Shown here one piece after another: positions 44,408 through 53,412 of a stretch of DNA of 64,000 bases (its first letter is position 1; each line of letters starts with the position of its first letter). The stretch lies in NCBI RefSeq assembly GCF_032970905.1, contig NZ_JAWJZA010000010.1; one strand, 5' to 3'. The notes under the pieces were generated by a model that ran no database searches, was not told the origin of the DNA, and saw nothing but the letters and a program-made list of their open reading frames with translations. Source of the stretch: Veillonella absiana (GTDB taxonomy: Bacteria; Bacillota; Negativicutes; Veillonellales; Veillonellaceae). The translations under genes were made by a program, and so were the position numbers.

Positions 44408-45397
44408 ATGGCAGTTATATTTTCAGGCATTCAACCAAGCGGTGAATTGACATTGGGCAATTATTTAGGGGCCTTGCGCAATTTCCTAGAATACCAAGAT
44501 ACTGATGAATGTTATTATTGTATCGTTAACCAACATGCGATTACTGTACCACAGGATCCAAAGGAATTATTCCAAAATACACGTAATTTAGCAGCCCTAT
44601 ATTTGGCAGTTGGTTTGGACCCTAAAAAAGTAACATTGTTCGTACAATCTGAAGTACCAGAGCATGTTAAATTGGGCTGGATTATGCAATCCATCAGCTA
44701 TGTAGGTGAATTGGAACGCATGACACAATACAAAGATAAAGCACAAAAACGTGGTGAATCCGTACCAACAGCATTGTTGACATACCCGCCATTGATGGCT
44801 GCAGATATCTTGTTGTATGGCACAAACTACGTACCAGTAGGGAATGACCAAAAACAACACATGGAATTAACTCGTATATTGGCTGAACGTTTTAACCGTT
44901 TGTTTGGTGAAACATTTGTAGTGCCGGACATTAAAATCGGTGAAGGCGGCGCTCGCGTTATGAGTTTGCAAGAGCCAACGAAGAAAATGTCTAAATCTGA
45001 TGAAAATCAAAATGCGACAATTCGCTTGTTAGACGCACCAGATGTGATTGTGAAAAAATTGAAACGTGCTCAAACTGACTCTGATAACTGTGTGCGTTAC
45101 GATAAAGAAAACAAACCTGGCATTTCTAACTTGATGGGCATTTACCGTGCTATTACAAAAGATAGCTATGAAAAAATTGAGGAAATGTACAGTGGTAAAG
45201 GCTATGGCGCTTTCAAAGGCGATATTGCTGATTTATTGGTAGATACATTGAAACCAATTCAAGATCATTACAATGAATTGATTAACAGCCCTGAATTGCT
45301 CGATAGCATTCTCGATGAAGGTGCTGCAAAAGCGCATGCAAAAGCTAGCGAAATGTATCGCAAAGTAGAACTCGCTATGGGCCTTTGCCGCCGTTAA
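44408..45397 (+). CDS. trpS: Tryptophanyl-tRNA synthetase
   Basis: A 329-residue class I synthetase. The ATP-binding HIGH variant is TLGN (15-18) after SGIQPSGEL, and the second motif is KMSKS (193-197). MAADILLYGTNYVPVGNDQKQH (about 130-151) forms the tryptophan-binding region. The length is normal for the bacterial enzyme. AGGAGG precedes the ATG. It is a single-gene unit with its own terminator. Confidence 0.96.
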   Translation: MAVIFSGIQPSGELTLGNYLGALRNFLEYQDTDECYYCIVNQHAITVPQDPKELFQNTRNLAALYLAVGLDPKKVTLFVQSEVPEHVKLGWIMQSISYVGELERMTQYKDKAQKRGESVPTALLTYPPLMAADILLYGTNYVPVGNDQKQHMELTRILAERFNRLFGETFVVPDIKIGEGGARVMSLQEPTKKMSKSDENQNATIRLLDAPDVIVKKLKRAQTDSDNCVRYDKENKPGISNLMGIYRAITKDSYEKIEEMYSGKGYGAFKGDIADLLVDTLKPIQDHYNELINSPELLDSILDEGAAKAHAKASEMYRKVELAMGLCRR

Positions 45398-45449
45398 TCA
45401 TTTGATAACTAAACTATAATCCGTTGATTATTTTAGCGGGTGAGACTAT

Positions 45450-45478
45450 AATAGGCCCCGACTTGGGGCCTATTTATT
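45450..45478. terminator. Terminator after trpS
   Basis: AATAGGCCCC / GGGGCCTATT with loop GACTT and a T-rich tail. Confidence 0.85.
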
Positions 45479-45545
45479 TAAGAATTCGTTTAGCCATGGA
45501 TATCCTTAGAGGATGCCCCCATGGACGTATCAATAAAGGTGTACT

Positions 45546-46016
45546 ATGACTAAACAAGAAGTATTTGAAAAATTTCCCTGTGGACAGGTGAAGGAAGAAA
45601 TTGCTAATCACAAGGCTCTAAATTGGATTGGACGTATACTGGCAATTATCATCATGGTATTTGCAGTCTATCATTCGCGGGGAACAACGGAGCTATTCGC
45701 TAAATTTATTGACTATGCAGTGTTGGTTATCGTATTGTGGTGGACACATCACATTGCAGACCCAAAGGTGTTCATCTGTGAAAAAGGCCTTGTTATCTTG
45801 CGTGGTCCCATTGATTTACGGGAGCGATTCGATATACTCTTTCACGAGGAGGCATACTTTGTATTTCTTGCCTATGAGCAAATTATAGGTTTTACTGAAA
45901 GTTGGGAAGAAATACAAGCTGTCAGTAATAGCGGGGGGCTCTATATGATGCAAGTGGACTTGCAGTTTGTTGCCTATCCAGACAAGATGAAATTAATACA
46001 GGCGATATCTCAGTGA
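45546..46016 (+). CDS. Unknown membrane protein, two helices plus a soluble tail
   Basis: A 156-residue protein that I do not recognise. Two hydrophobic segments (about 26-43 and 54-66) are separated by a short loop and followed by a mixed alpha/beta-looking domain (KGLVILRGPIDLRERF, YEQIIGFTESWEEI) that resembles the bacterial-PH-like tails of small membrane proteins; that resemblance is only by eye. AAAGGTG lies upstream of the ATG. It stands alone between two terminators. Confidence 0.65.
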   Translation: MTKQEVFEKFPCGQVKEEIANHKALNWIGRILAIIIMVFAVYHSRGTTELFAKFIDYAVLVIVLWWTHHIADPKVFICEKGLVILRGPIDLRERFDILFHEEAYFVFLAYEQIIGFTESWEEIQAVSNSGGLYMMQVDLQFVAYPDKMKLIQAISQ

Positions 46017-46025
46017 GGTAGCAAT

Positions 46026-46060
46026 AAAAAAATCTCCACAAATTATCGTGGAGATTTTTT
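46026..46060. terminator. Bidirectional terminator
   Basis: AAAAAATCTCCAC / GTGGAGATTTTTT with an 8-nt loop, between convergent genes, with A and T runs on both sides. Confidence 0.9.
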
Positions 46061-46096
46061 CTAATGTTTTGTGCTCTTTGTTATATCCGATAAAGT

Positions 46097-47281
46097 TTAT
46101 TTTTGAATGATAGAACCATATACGTCTTTGTAGATTCCTTTTTCTTTATTATCTTCATTATTCACACGGATACGTTCTATTTTATGGCGGTCATTGTCTT
46201 TGCCAGAAATGCGGTCTACACGGAAATGTTCTAGGCGCAATTGACGGAACTCAGATTCGAACTCATTCATAGCACGATCCATGGTGTCATCTACAGGGGC
46301 ACCGTTTTTGAGGGCTCTGTAGAATAATGCTGCAATTTCGTAACGAGTCATAGCTTGGTTACCTTTGAAAGTACCATCTGGATAGCCTTCGAGCATACCA
46401 TTGCCCATGGACCCACCAATGCTGAACATAGTGTCTTCATTCGGACGGTAGAATGCACCTAATGCCATGGCATTGGCACTGTTATAGTTACCATAACCTG
46501 CAGCAAAGTTCCATTTTTCATCTGGATCAAAATCAAGCGGGTGGAGTGCGGATAATGCAGCGGCACCAGCACCTACTTTATTGATTTTGTTATCTAATCG
46601 ATTGAGGGAACCGTAGAAGTTTGTGTTGATGTTATTTACTATATTACTTAAAGTATCGATTTCAGTGCCTAATGTATTAGCAACGGCATATAATTGGCTG
46701 CCATTGATGGCATCTGTAGACGTAGCACTTACAAGTCCAGCGGATACGTTTTGAATACGACGTGTGCCACTTTGACTACCTACGGAAACAACACCAGTAT
46801 TAGTATCGCCACCAGCATAGCTGTAAGTACGAGAACCGATAGTGCTACTTGTGTAAGTTGTAGACAAACCCTCTGTAGTAGAACCTTGCGCTACATAAGC
46901 TGTGTTATCGCCAAGGAATACAGAGTTGTCTGCCGTAGCAGTCACATTGTTACCTACTACAAATGTATTATCTGTAGGAATACTATTGTCATTACCTAAG
47001 GAGTAGGACGCATTACCAGAAATTGTTGTTGGGTCACCGATAGCACCAGAGTTATTGCCTGTCACTATATTTCCGGTACCGATGGAAATGCTATTTGTAC
47101 CAGAAGCTGTGGCACCAGTGCCAATACCAACATTCATATTTCCAGAGGCACCATCTAATGTAGAACTACCAAGCCCTACGTTGTTACCATAAACACTACC
47201 CATTGGATTGGAAGTAGTAGTTGTCATATTACGGCCAGAATAGAGGCCAATGAATGTGCTATCACCAGAATTGCTATTCAT
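46097..47281 (-). CDS. Trimeric autotransporter adhesin C-terminal part with SLH tail (5'-truncated)
   Basis: A 394-residue frame made of YadA-type head repeats (about 30-150, SVxLGxN-like units), the neck segment GLVSATSTDAINGSQLYAV (about 182-200), a short coiled-coil stalk, and a YadA-like membrane anchor (about 235-294). Unusually, an S-layer-homology motif follows (GYPDGTFKGNQAMTRYEIAAL, about 299-319), then a charged helical tail. SLH motifs bind cell-wall polymers and would face the periplasm here. No signal peptide or start is present: head-repeat-like sequence (SDTVSVGYNAG) continues in frame upstream of the ATG to about 47340 and then stops. It is probably the 3' remnant of a larger adhesin or a silent cassette. 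Confidence 0.8.
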   Translation of the reverse strand: MNSNSGDSTFIGLYSGRNMTTTTSNPMGSVYGNNVGLGSSTLDGASGNMNVGIGTGATASGTNSISIGTGNIVTGNNSGAIGDPTTISGNASYSLGNDNSIPTDNTFVVGNNVTATADNSVFLGDNTAYVAQGSTTEGLSTTYTSSTIGSRTYSYAGGDTNTGVVSVGSQSGTRRIQNVSAGLVSATSTDAINGSQLYAVANTLGTEIDTLSNIVNNINTNFYGSLNRLDNKINKVGAGAAALSALHPLDFDPDEKWNFAAGYGNYNSANAMALGAFYRPNEDTMFSIGGSMGNGMLEGYPDGTFKGNQAMTRYEIAALFYRALKNGAPVDDTMDRAMNEFESEFRQLRLEHFRVDRISGKDNDRHKIERIRVNNEDNKEKGIYKDVYGSIIQK

Positions 47282-47437
47282 ACCAGCGTTGTAACCAACA
47301 GATACCGTGTCTGAATAGGATGCATTTTTACCAGCCCAGTGGACAATATAATATGACTGGAATTTTATGGGGCAAAAATCTATAGTTTCTAATAATTACG
47401 TATGTCAAAGTATTGATAAAAACAATTGATTTAGCAG

Positions 47438-47466
47438 TTTACAAATTTAGCAGACTAAAGTATAAT
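47438..47466 (+). promoter_or_regulatory. Promoter of the amino-acid ABC importer
   Basis: TTTACA (47438-47443) and TATAAT (47461-47466) with a 17-bp spacer, 44 bp before the binding-protein start codon. Confidence 0.75.
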
Positions 47467-47510
47467 GGTGTTCATAGATAAAAATGTATGTGTATTGTAG
47501 GAGAAATATC

Positions 47511-48326
47511 ATGAAATTAAAGAAAATTGTAGCTATAGGTCTTACTGCTATCTCCATGATGGCACTTATTGCAGGTTGTGGTAATGATGCAAAACCAGCA
47601 GCCACAAACGAATTGCCTAAAAAAATCGTTATCGGTTTAGATGACAGTTTCCCACCAATGGGCTTTAAAAATGAAAAAGGTGAAATTGTAGGTCTTGATA
47701 TCGACTTGGCAAAAGAGGCCGCTAAACGTGCTGGCATGGAAGTTGAATTTAAAGGTATCGACTGGGCTAGTAAAGAAGCTGAACTTAAAAGTAAACACAT
47801 CGATGCATTGTGGAATGGTTTGACTGTAACTCCAGAACGTGAAAAAAATATCTTGTTCTCCAATCCTTACTATAATGACAAAGAATATATCGTAGTTCGT
47901 GCTGATGACAATAGCATCACTGATAAAGCTAGCCTAGCTGGTAAAGTAGTAGCTGTACAACAAGCAAGTACTGGTGAACGAGCTATCGATGCAGATGCAG
48001 CAGCAAAAACTGTAAAAGAAATCAAACGTTATCCAGACTTCATGAATGCATTCATGGATTTAGGTATTGGTCGTGTTGATGCGGTTATCGCTGACGGCGT
48101 AATTGCTCGTTATACGATGCAAAAAGAACCTGGTAAATATAAAATCGTTGAAGGTACTGATTATGGTGTAGATGTATTTGCAGTTGGTTTCCGTAAAGAA
48201 GATACTGCACTTCGCGATAAATTCAACCAAATCTTGATCGACATGAAAAAAGATGGCTCTGCTGACCAAATCTTCATTAAATGGTTCGGTACTGCATCTG
48301 AAATCAATAAAGACGACGTAAAATAA
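47511..48326 (+). CDS. Amino-acid ABC transporter substrate-binding lipoprotein
   Basis: A 271-residue family 3 solute-binding protein with a lipobox LIAGC (Cys23). The core starts IVIGLDDSFPPMGFKNEKGEIVGLDIDLAKEAAKR, the polar-amino-acid binding signature. TVTPEREKNILFSNPYY (about 104-120) follows. AGGAGA fits the ATG at residue 10 of the longer frame. It is first in a binding protein-permease-ATPase operon. Exact substrate (cystine, glutamine, arginine or other) is not readable. Confidence 0.92.
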   Translation: MKLKKIVAIGLTAISMMALIAGCGNDAKPAATNELPKKIVIGLDDSFPPMGFKNEKGEIVGLDIDLAKEAAKRAGMEVEFKGIDWASKEAELKSKHIDALWNGLTVTPEREKNILFSNPYYNDKEYIVVRADDNSITDKASLAGKVVAVQQASTGERAIDADAAAKTVKEIKRYPDFMNAFMDLGIGRVDAVIADGVIARYTMQKEPGKYKIVEGTDYGVDVFAVGFRKEDTALRDKFNQILIDMKKDGSADQIFIKWFGTASEINKDDVK

Positions 48327-48412
48327 TATTTACTGTATGTCTGATGGACTTGATAGTATATAATATATATAGGGTCATTAATAAGATACAGAGTGCATTG
48401 CACTGAATATAG

Positions 48413-48437
48413 AAGAGGGGCCGATGAGGCCCCTTTC
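48413..48437. terminator. Hairpin between binding-protein and permease genes
   Basis: GAGGGGCC / GGCCCCTTT with loop GATGA. The short T run suggests partial termination or mRNA stabilisation, often used to make more binding protein than permease. Confidence 0.6.
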
Positions 48438-48460
48438 CTACGTATGATAAGGAGTTTATT

Positions 48461-49117
48461 ATGTTAGAGTACTTTTTGCAGATTATTCCAGCTATTGCGG
48501 ATGGTCTCAAAGTCACAATTGCATTATTCTGTGTTGTTTGGATATTATCTATTCCGGGCGGTATTTTATTAGCCTTAATTCGCTTATCTGGATTTGCATG
48601 GATGGGGCGAATTGTGGATGCTTTCGTATACTTGATGCGTGGTACACCATTAATGCTTCAAATTTTATTTATGTATTATGCCTTACCAATTATTCCTTAT
48701 GTAGGAATTCAAATGGAAGATACTACAGCAGCGGTTGTATCCTTTGTGCTTAACTATTCTGCATATTTGTGCGAGATTTTCCGTGGTGGTATTCAGTCCA
48801 TTCCTCGTGGTCAATACGAAGGAGCGAAGGTGTTAGGTTTTACTTATGTACAAACTATGAAAACCATTATTCTTCCACAAATGTTAAAACGTGTTGTACC
48901 ACCATTGGCCAATGAAACTATCAATTTATTGAAAGATACGTCTCTCGTATACATTTTAGCAATGAATGATATTTTGCGTATCACTCGTTCTATTGTGCAA
49001 CGTGATTTTGATATTTCTGCCTTTCTTGTGGCGGCAGTATTCTATTTAATTTTTACCTTTATATTAACCAATGCGTTCAATTATTTAGAAAAACGCCTTG
49101 CTGTATATGACGAATAA
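48461..49117 (+). CDS. Amino-acid ABC transporter permease
   Basis: A 218-residue membrane subunit of the HisM/GlnP type with about five helices. The N-terminal GLKVTIALFCVVWILSIPGGILLAL and the EAA loop EGAKVLGFTYVQTMKTIILPQMLKRVVPPL (about 120-149) identify it. AAGGAG precedes the ATG. The ATPase gene starts 10 bp after its stop. Confidence 0.94.
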   Translation: MLEYFLQIIPAIADGLKVTIALFCVVWILSIPGGILLALIRLSGFAWMGRIVDAFVYLMRGTPLMLQILFMYYALPIIPYVGIQMEDTTAAVVSFVLNYSAYLCEIFRGGIQSIPRGQYEGAKVLGFTYVQTMKTIILPQMLKRVVPPLANETINLLKDTSLVYILAMNDILRITRSIVQRDFDISAFLVAAVFYLIFTFILTNAFNYLEKRLAVYDE

Positions 49118-49127
49118 GGGGCTTGGT

Positions 49128-49886
49128 ATGACTTTCATTAGTATGCAACATATAGAAAAACGATTCGGTGATCAAGAGGTCCTCAAGGACGTATCTTTGG
49201 AGATGAAGCGCGGTGAAATCGTGTCTATTATCGGCCCATCTGGGTCTGGTAAATCTACATTTTTACGTTGTTTGGGACAATTGGAAACCATTGATGGCGG
49301 TACCATTACCGTTGATGAGGATGTGCTTGCTAGTACAGATGCGCAAGGCATCGTAACCTACGCGGATAAATCCAAGGCGCACGATATTTTGTTGCGCATG
49401 GGTATGGTATTTCAATCCTTCAATTTATTCCCACACATGACGGTACTTGAAAATATTATGGTGGCCCCACGTATGGTGAAAGGAATGAAAGATAAAGATA
49501 TTTTACCTATCGCAGAGCGTTTGCTCACAAAGGTAGGCCTTTGGGAGAAACGATATGGGTATCCATCTCAATTGTCTGGTGGGCAAAAACAACGTGTAGC
49601 CATTGCTCGTGCATTGACGATGGATCCAGAAATTTTACTCTTTGATGAACCAACATCTGCACTTGATCCAGAATTAACTGGTGAAGTATTAAAAACCATT
49701 AAAGGTTTGGCGGAAGATCATATGACGATGATTATCGTAACACATGAAATGAACTTTGCTCGTGATGTGTCGGACCGCGTTATTTTCATGGCGGATGGTA
49801 TCATCCAAGAAGAAGGTACGCCAGAACAAATTTATGGTAATCCTACATCTCCAAGGACAAGAGCTTTCTTGGAATCTATGTTGTAA
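49128..49886 (+). CDS. Amino-acid ABC transporter ATP-binding protein
   Basis: A 252-residue ATPase of the GlnQ/HisP type. Walker A is GPSGSGKST (about 37-45), the signature is LSGGQ (about 148-152), Walker B ILLFDEPTSALDPEL follows, and the switch region is VTHEMNFA. The chosen ATG follows AAGGGG; an upstream in-frame start would overlap the permease gene. It completes the importer. Confidence 0.94.
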   Translation: MTFISMQHIEKRFGDQEVLKDVSLEMKRGEIVSIIGPSGSGKSTFLRCLGQLETIDGGTITVDEDVLASTDAQGIVTYADKSKAHDILLRMGMVFQSFNLFPHMTVLENIMVAPRMVKGMKDKDILPIAERLLTKVGLWEKRYGYPSQLSGGQKQRVAIARALTMDPEILLFDEPTSALDPELTGEVLKTIKGLAEDHMTMIIVTHEMNFARDVSDRVIFMADGIIQEEGTPEQIYGNPTSPRTRAFLESML

Positions 49887-49893
49887 ACATTTA

Positions 49894-49952
49894 CGAGGAT
49901 ATGTATTCTATATCATGTGCATAATGCACGTGTGTGTACAATGCATATCCTC
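49894..49952. terminator. Branched hairpin after the importer operon
   Basis: GAGGATATG / CATATCCTC closes a stem with an inner GTGCAT / ATGCAC hairpin. No T tract. It may stabilise the 3' end or terminate weakly. Confidence 0.5.
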
Positions 49953-50017
49953 ATAGTTTATGTATTTGTGCAAGGAAATTAGAAAATGACAGTAGTTAAT
50001 CTAAAGTGGTGGAATAA

Positions 50018-51334
50018 ATGAATTTACCATACTCTGTATTGCTAAAACAATTAAATAGAGGTTTGTTATTAGGGGCTTTGCTAGCCACATTAGTGGTGGT
50101 CCCTGGATTGGCAGAAAATACCGTAACTGATGATGGGCATAGTGTAACTCAAGTGGTCAGAATACCTGAGGCTATCACTGAATCTCATGAAGGCGCATTT
50201 GAAATTCTACCAGATCAATATCGTCAGTATGCCACTAAAATGAATACAGTGGTTAAAGATTATGATGCAGGATTTGAATTTACTCTGCCTTGGCGTGTAG
50301 CTGATGGAGTTCATGTAAACATGGATGTTAAGAGTGATAGCGAACATATTCAAGGGTATTCTTTTAACTTAACTACAGCTGGTACAGGTGAAGCCTATAC
50401 AGTGTCATTTACAAAACGGAATAACACGCCTACAACAGGAACATCTCAAAAAGTTTGGAATACGACATGGTATGATATACCTATCAAAGGGATGACCAAT
50501 GCAAAGTACTTGGAAATCTGGCGTAAAAATAGCGGGATATTTGAACATAATTCCGTAGATGGTGGCTTTTTTGAAAAGAGAGACGCCCAAGCGGCTCGGT
50601 GGAGTCGTATTACTCCTAAACAGGATTCCGATGAGACAGTTGGGTCCTTGATGGAGGTGGAGTTCATTATGGACCAAGATCCAACGCATCGCTATAACAT
50701 GGCGAGCACCTATCCATCTACGGCACAGACATTTATGGAAGCTGGTATTCTAGAAACTATTGTCCCATCTTTTTCTTTAATTGACCAATCAGATTATGAA
50801 AAAACGGGTGACATCATGGTGGATGATGGTGTGAGCTTTGTAAAACCTGCTGGATTTTCTCGGGTAAAATCCACTGGTAAGATTGCTTTCACCAAAGGCA
50901 ATATTCAATTAGATGTAGAATCGATTGCTATCCCTTGGCAGGCGATTAGTGCTGGAGTTCCCACATTGTTGGGGAAGCAAACCTTGGGAGATAATTATGT
51001 GGCCTCCCTTGTGAAGGTTCATGATGCTCGTATCGATCGTTATGAAATGCGTATTATTAATAATCGTGTGGCCTTTTACGTATCTGGTGTAATGAATGAT
51101 CCTAGTCAAGCTTATACTACAATAGCACAAGATTCAGTAATGAAGCCTAAAGCATCTAGTAAACGCGTAGCCTTTGCCTCGGAAATCGTATTAGGAAACC
51201 AAGGTAAAGTTGGTGTGGCCCGTATGATAGGTCCAGAAGGAACAGAACTAACCAAAGCTGAATTCATTGATGTCCTTGATGGCTTGCGTATAGATGATAT
51301 TATTGGCTCTGATGGGACGTCTACAGTATTATAA
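50018..51334 (+). CDS. Secreted protein of unknown function
   Basis: A 438-residue protein with a signal peptide (hydrophobic 15-30, likely cleavage after GLA near residue 32). It has no cysteine in the mature part and no repeat. Conserved-looking stretches include NTTWYDIPIKGMTNAKYLEIW (about 146-166) and the C-terminal SKRVAFASEIVLGNQGKVGVAR. Mostly beta-rich composition suggests a periplasmic or surface protein. I recognise no family. The ribosome site (GGTGG) is weak. It stands alone between the amino-acid importer and a stress-protein gene. Confidence 0.7.
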   Translation: MNLPYSVLLKQLNRGLLLGALLATLVVVPGLAENTVTDDGHSVTQVVRIPEAITESHEGAFEILPDQYRQYATKMNTVVKDYDAGFEFTLPWRVADGVHVNMDVKSDSEHIQGYSFNLTTAGTGEAYTVSFTKRNNTPTTGTSQKVWNTTWYDIPIKGMTNAKYLEIWRKNSGIFEHNSVDGGFFEKRDAQAARWSRITPKQDSDETVGSLMEVEFIMDQDPTHRYNMASTYPSTAQTFMEAGILETIVPSFSLIDQSDYEKTGDIMVDDGVSFVKPAGFSRVKSTGKIAFTKGNIQLDVESIAIPWQAISAGVPTLLGKQTLGDNYVASLVKVHDARIDRYEMRIINNRVAFYVSGVMNDPSQAYTTIAQDSVMKPKASSKRVAFASEIVLGNQGKVGVARMIGPEGTELTKAEFIDVLDGLRIDDIIGSDGTSTVL

Positions 51335-51467
51335 TTTGAGAATTTATGATATAATAGAAGAAATTTTAGAGAAAAAAGAGGAGTTTTCGGTGTTATTGTA
51401 GAAATACTAAGTAAAGAATAACATACGAGAATATCCCAGATTGGGCAAGTAAATAGGAGGGGTTATT

Positions 51468-51914
51468 ATGGTTACCTATAAAAAAATTGTAGTACCTACA
51501 GATGGGTCTGAAAATGCTAAACGTGCATTAGAACATGCTATTGCTGTAGCTGATCGTAACGAAGCGGAATTAATCATTGTTCATGTAGCAAATATTGTTT
51601 CTGCTATTTCTAATTTTGACCAAACACCTATTAGTGGTGGCTATGTTTCTGAACAAATCGCTGAAGATATGGAAGAAACTGGCAAAGAAATTCTTAATGA
51701 TGTTGTAAAAGATATTCCTGCTGGTGTAAGTGTTAAGAGTGTATTTGAAGTTGGCTCCCCTGGTCCTGCTTTATTAGCAGTTGCTAAAAAATATGATGCT
51801 GACCTTATCGTAATGGGTAGCCGTGGCCTTGGCCCATTGAAAGGTTTATTCATGGGTTCTGTAAGTAGCTATGTAACTAGTCACTCCACATGTCCAGTAT
51901 TGGTAGTAAAATAA
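51468..51914 (+). CDS. Universal stress protein (UspA family), second copy
   Basis: A 148-residue Usp protein. YKKIVVPTDGSENAKRALEHA carries the conserved Asp, and GSRGLGPLKGLFMGSVSSYV holds the ATP-binding pattern G-2x-G-9x-G-S. It is clearly a paralogue of the copy near 13.9 kb, with the same length and similar ends. GGAGGGG precedes the ATG. It is a single-gene unit with a strong terminator. Confidence 0.92.
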   Translation: MVTYKKIVVPTDGSENAKRALEHAIAVADRNEAELIIVHVANIVSAISNFDQTPISGGYVSEQIAEDMEETGKEILNDVVKDIPAGVSVKSVFEVGSPGPALLAVAKKYDADLIVMGSRGLGPLKGLFMGSVSSYVTSHSTCPVLVVK

Positions 51915-51929
51915 GCTAACATATGAATA

Positions 51930-51962
51930 AAAGGCTTTGCCCTTTCGGGCAAAGCCTTTTTT
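51930..51962. terminator. Terminator after the second stress-protein gene
   Basis: AAAGGCTTTGCCC / GGGCAAAGCCTTT with loop TTTC and a T tract. Confidence 0.92.
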
Positions 51963-51984
51963 CAGCCATTCACGAGGAGGTTGT

Positions 51985-53412
51985 ATGAACAAAAAAATTG
52001 CGAAATGGCTGCAAGGCGAGTTGCCACTGTGGAAAGAAAAAGGATGGCTCAGTGAGGCGGGGCAGACTCAGCTTGAAGCCTCATATAATATGGAAAAACC
52101 AGCTAGTGGGCCTTCATTGACTCGAATTGCCGTATTGTTGCTGGGGGCTGTATTGATTGGTTTGGGAATTTTCCTTCTCTTCGCCGGCTATTGGTATAGT
52201 TTTTCACCCAATGGGCGTTTTGATTGGACTATTACGCTCGTCGTAGCCGCTCTCGTCATTTTGGGGCTCGCTATTTGGCGTTGTGAACCGGGAAAACGAT
52301 GGGCTGAAGGGGCCACCATATTTTATATGCTAGCTCTTGGCGGCAGTACATTCCTTATGGCGGATACGTATTATACGGGTGAGTCCTATGGGTTATATTT
52401 ACTAATCGTACTCATTGCATCGTTACCAGCGATTTACGTGTTGCGGTCTAGTTTAGGTATGATCGGGTACTTGTTAGGTGCCATCCTTTGGTGCTTCGCA
52501 CCTTATTCTTTAGATATTACACTAAATGTAATGGCTGTATGGCTGTTGATTTTAGGGGCCTTACCATTTTATATGGTGGCGGTGAAACATAGTTCTAGTT
52601 ACTCTATGCTAGTGTGGCTGTCTTGGGCCTATGTGGCGGCTATCTTTAGTGCATTTTTCTTGACTATTGAAAGTAATCGAGCTGGTTTGGAACTATACTT
52701 TGTAGCTACGTTGGCAGTGAGCACTTACGCTATTGGCACACTGATGCGTGATAAAGGGTTGTGGACATTGCCATTTAGAACGATGGGGTCAATCGGATTA
52801 TTGTATGTAGTGATTCAAGGCACCCTATTACATACGTGGAATATATCTATTCAAGATGCATTAAATGGTCTTGCTTTGACGATGGCCATTCTTTTGGGCG
52901 CAGTATGTGCTTACTTCCTTGGTAAATTGGTAATGAAGCGTGAATGGGTAGCCGCAGTCATGACTTTAACTCCGTTCATCGTTGGATTTGGTTTGTTGTT
53001 GGCAAATTCTGGGGCTATGCCGCTCGTAGTATCCATTGTATTTGATGCTTTTGTTCTGCTAACAGCGTTTATTTTATTTCTGCGAGGTACAATGGATAAA
53101 CGTGTGGGGTATGTGAATGGCGCTATACTTGCAGTACTAGCACTTATTCTCGCTCGTTTCTTTGATCCTGGATTTACATTCTTTGAAAGAGGAATATCCT
53201 TCATTTCTATTGGTATTCTTGTAATTGTGGTTAATATTATTTATATGTGGTCTAAATCCAATAATAAATTAGGTAAAGCACATGAAGAACGCAAGGCCCG
53301 TAGACAAGCATTTCGTCAATCGCTACGTGAACAATATGGTGAAAGTCAAAATGATACTTTTACCAATCAAAAGACCTTGTCGAATGATTCAGATCAAGGA
53401 GGCCTCTTATGA
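51985..53412 (+). CDS. DUF2157 membrane protein
   Basis: A 475-residue protein with a soluble N-terminal helical domain (KWLQGELPLWKEKGWLSEAGQTQL, the DUF2157 feature) and about twelve to fourteen membrane helices, ending in a basic cytoplasmic tail. DUF2157 proteins are uncharacterised and often paired with a GDYXXLXY-domain protein, as here. GAGGAGG fits the ATG; the longer frame starts inside the terminator. The stop overlaps the next gene by 4 nt. Confidence 0.85.
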   Translation: MNKKIAKWLQGELPLWKEKGWLSEAGQTQLEASYNMEKPASGPSLTRIAVLLLGAVLIGLGIFLLFAGYWYSFSPNGRFDWTITLVVAALVILGLAIWRCEPGKRWAEGATIFYMLALGGSTFLMADTYYTGESYGLYLLIVLIASLPAIYVLRSSLGMIGYLLGAILWCFAPYSLDITLNVMAVWLLILGALPFYMVAVKHSSSYSMLVWLSWAYVAAIFSAFFLTIESNRAGLELYFVATLAVSTYAIGTLMRDKGLWTLPFRTMGSIGLLYVVIQGTLLHTWNISIQDALNGLALTMAILLGAVCAYFLGKLVMKREWVAAVMTLTPFIVGFGLLLANSGAMPLVVSIVFDAFVLLTAFILFLRGTMDKRVGYVNGAILAVLALILARFFDPGFTFFERGISFISIGILVIVVNIIYMWSKSNNKLGKAHEERKARRQAFRQSLREQYGESQNDTFTNQKTLSNDSDQGGLL

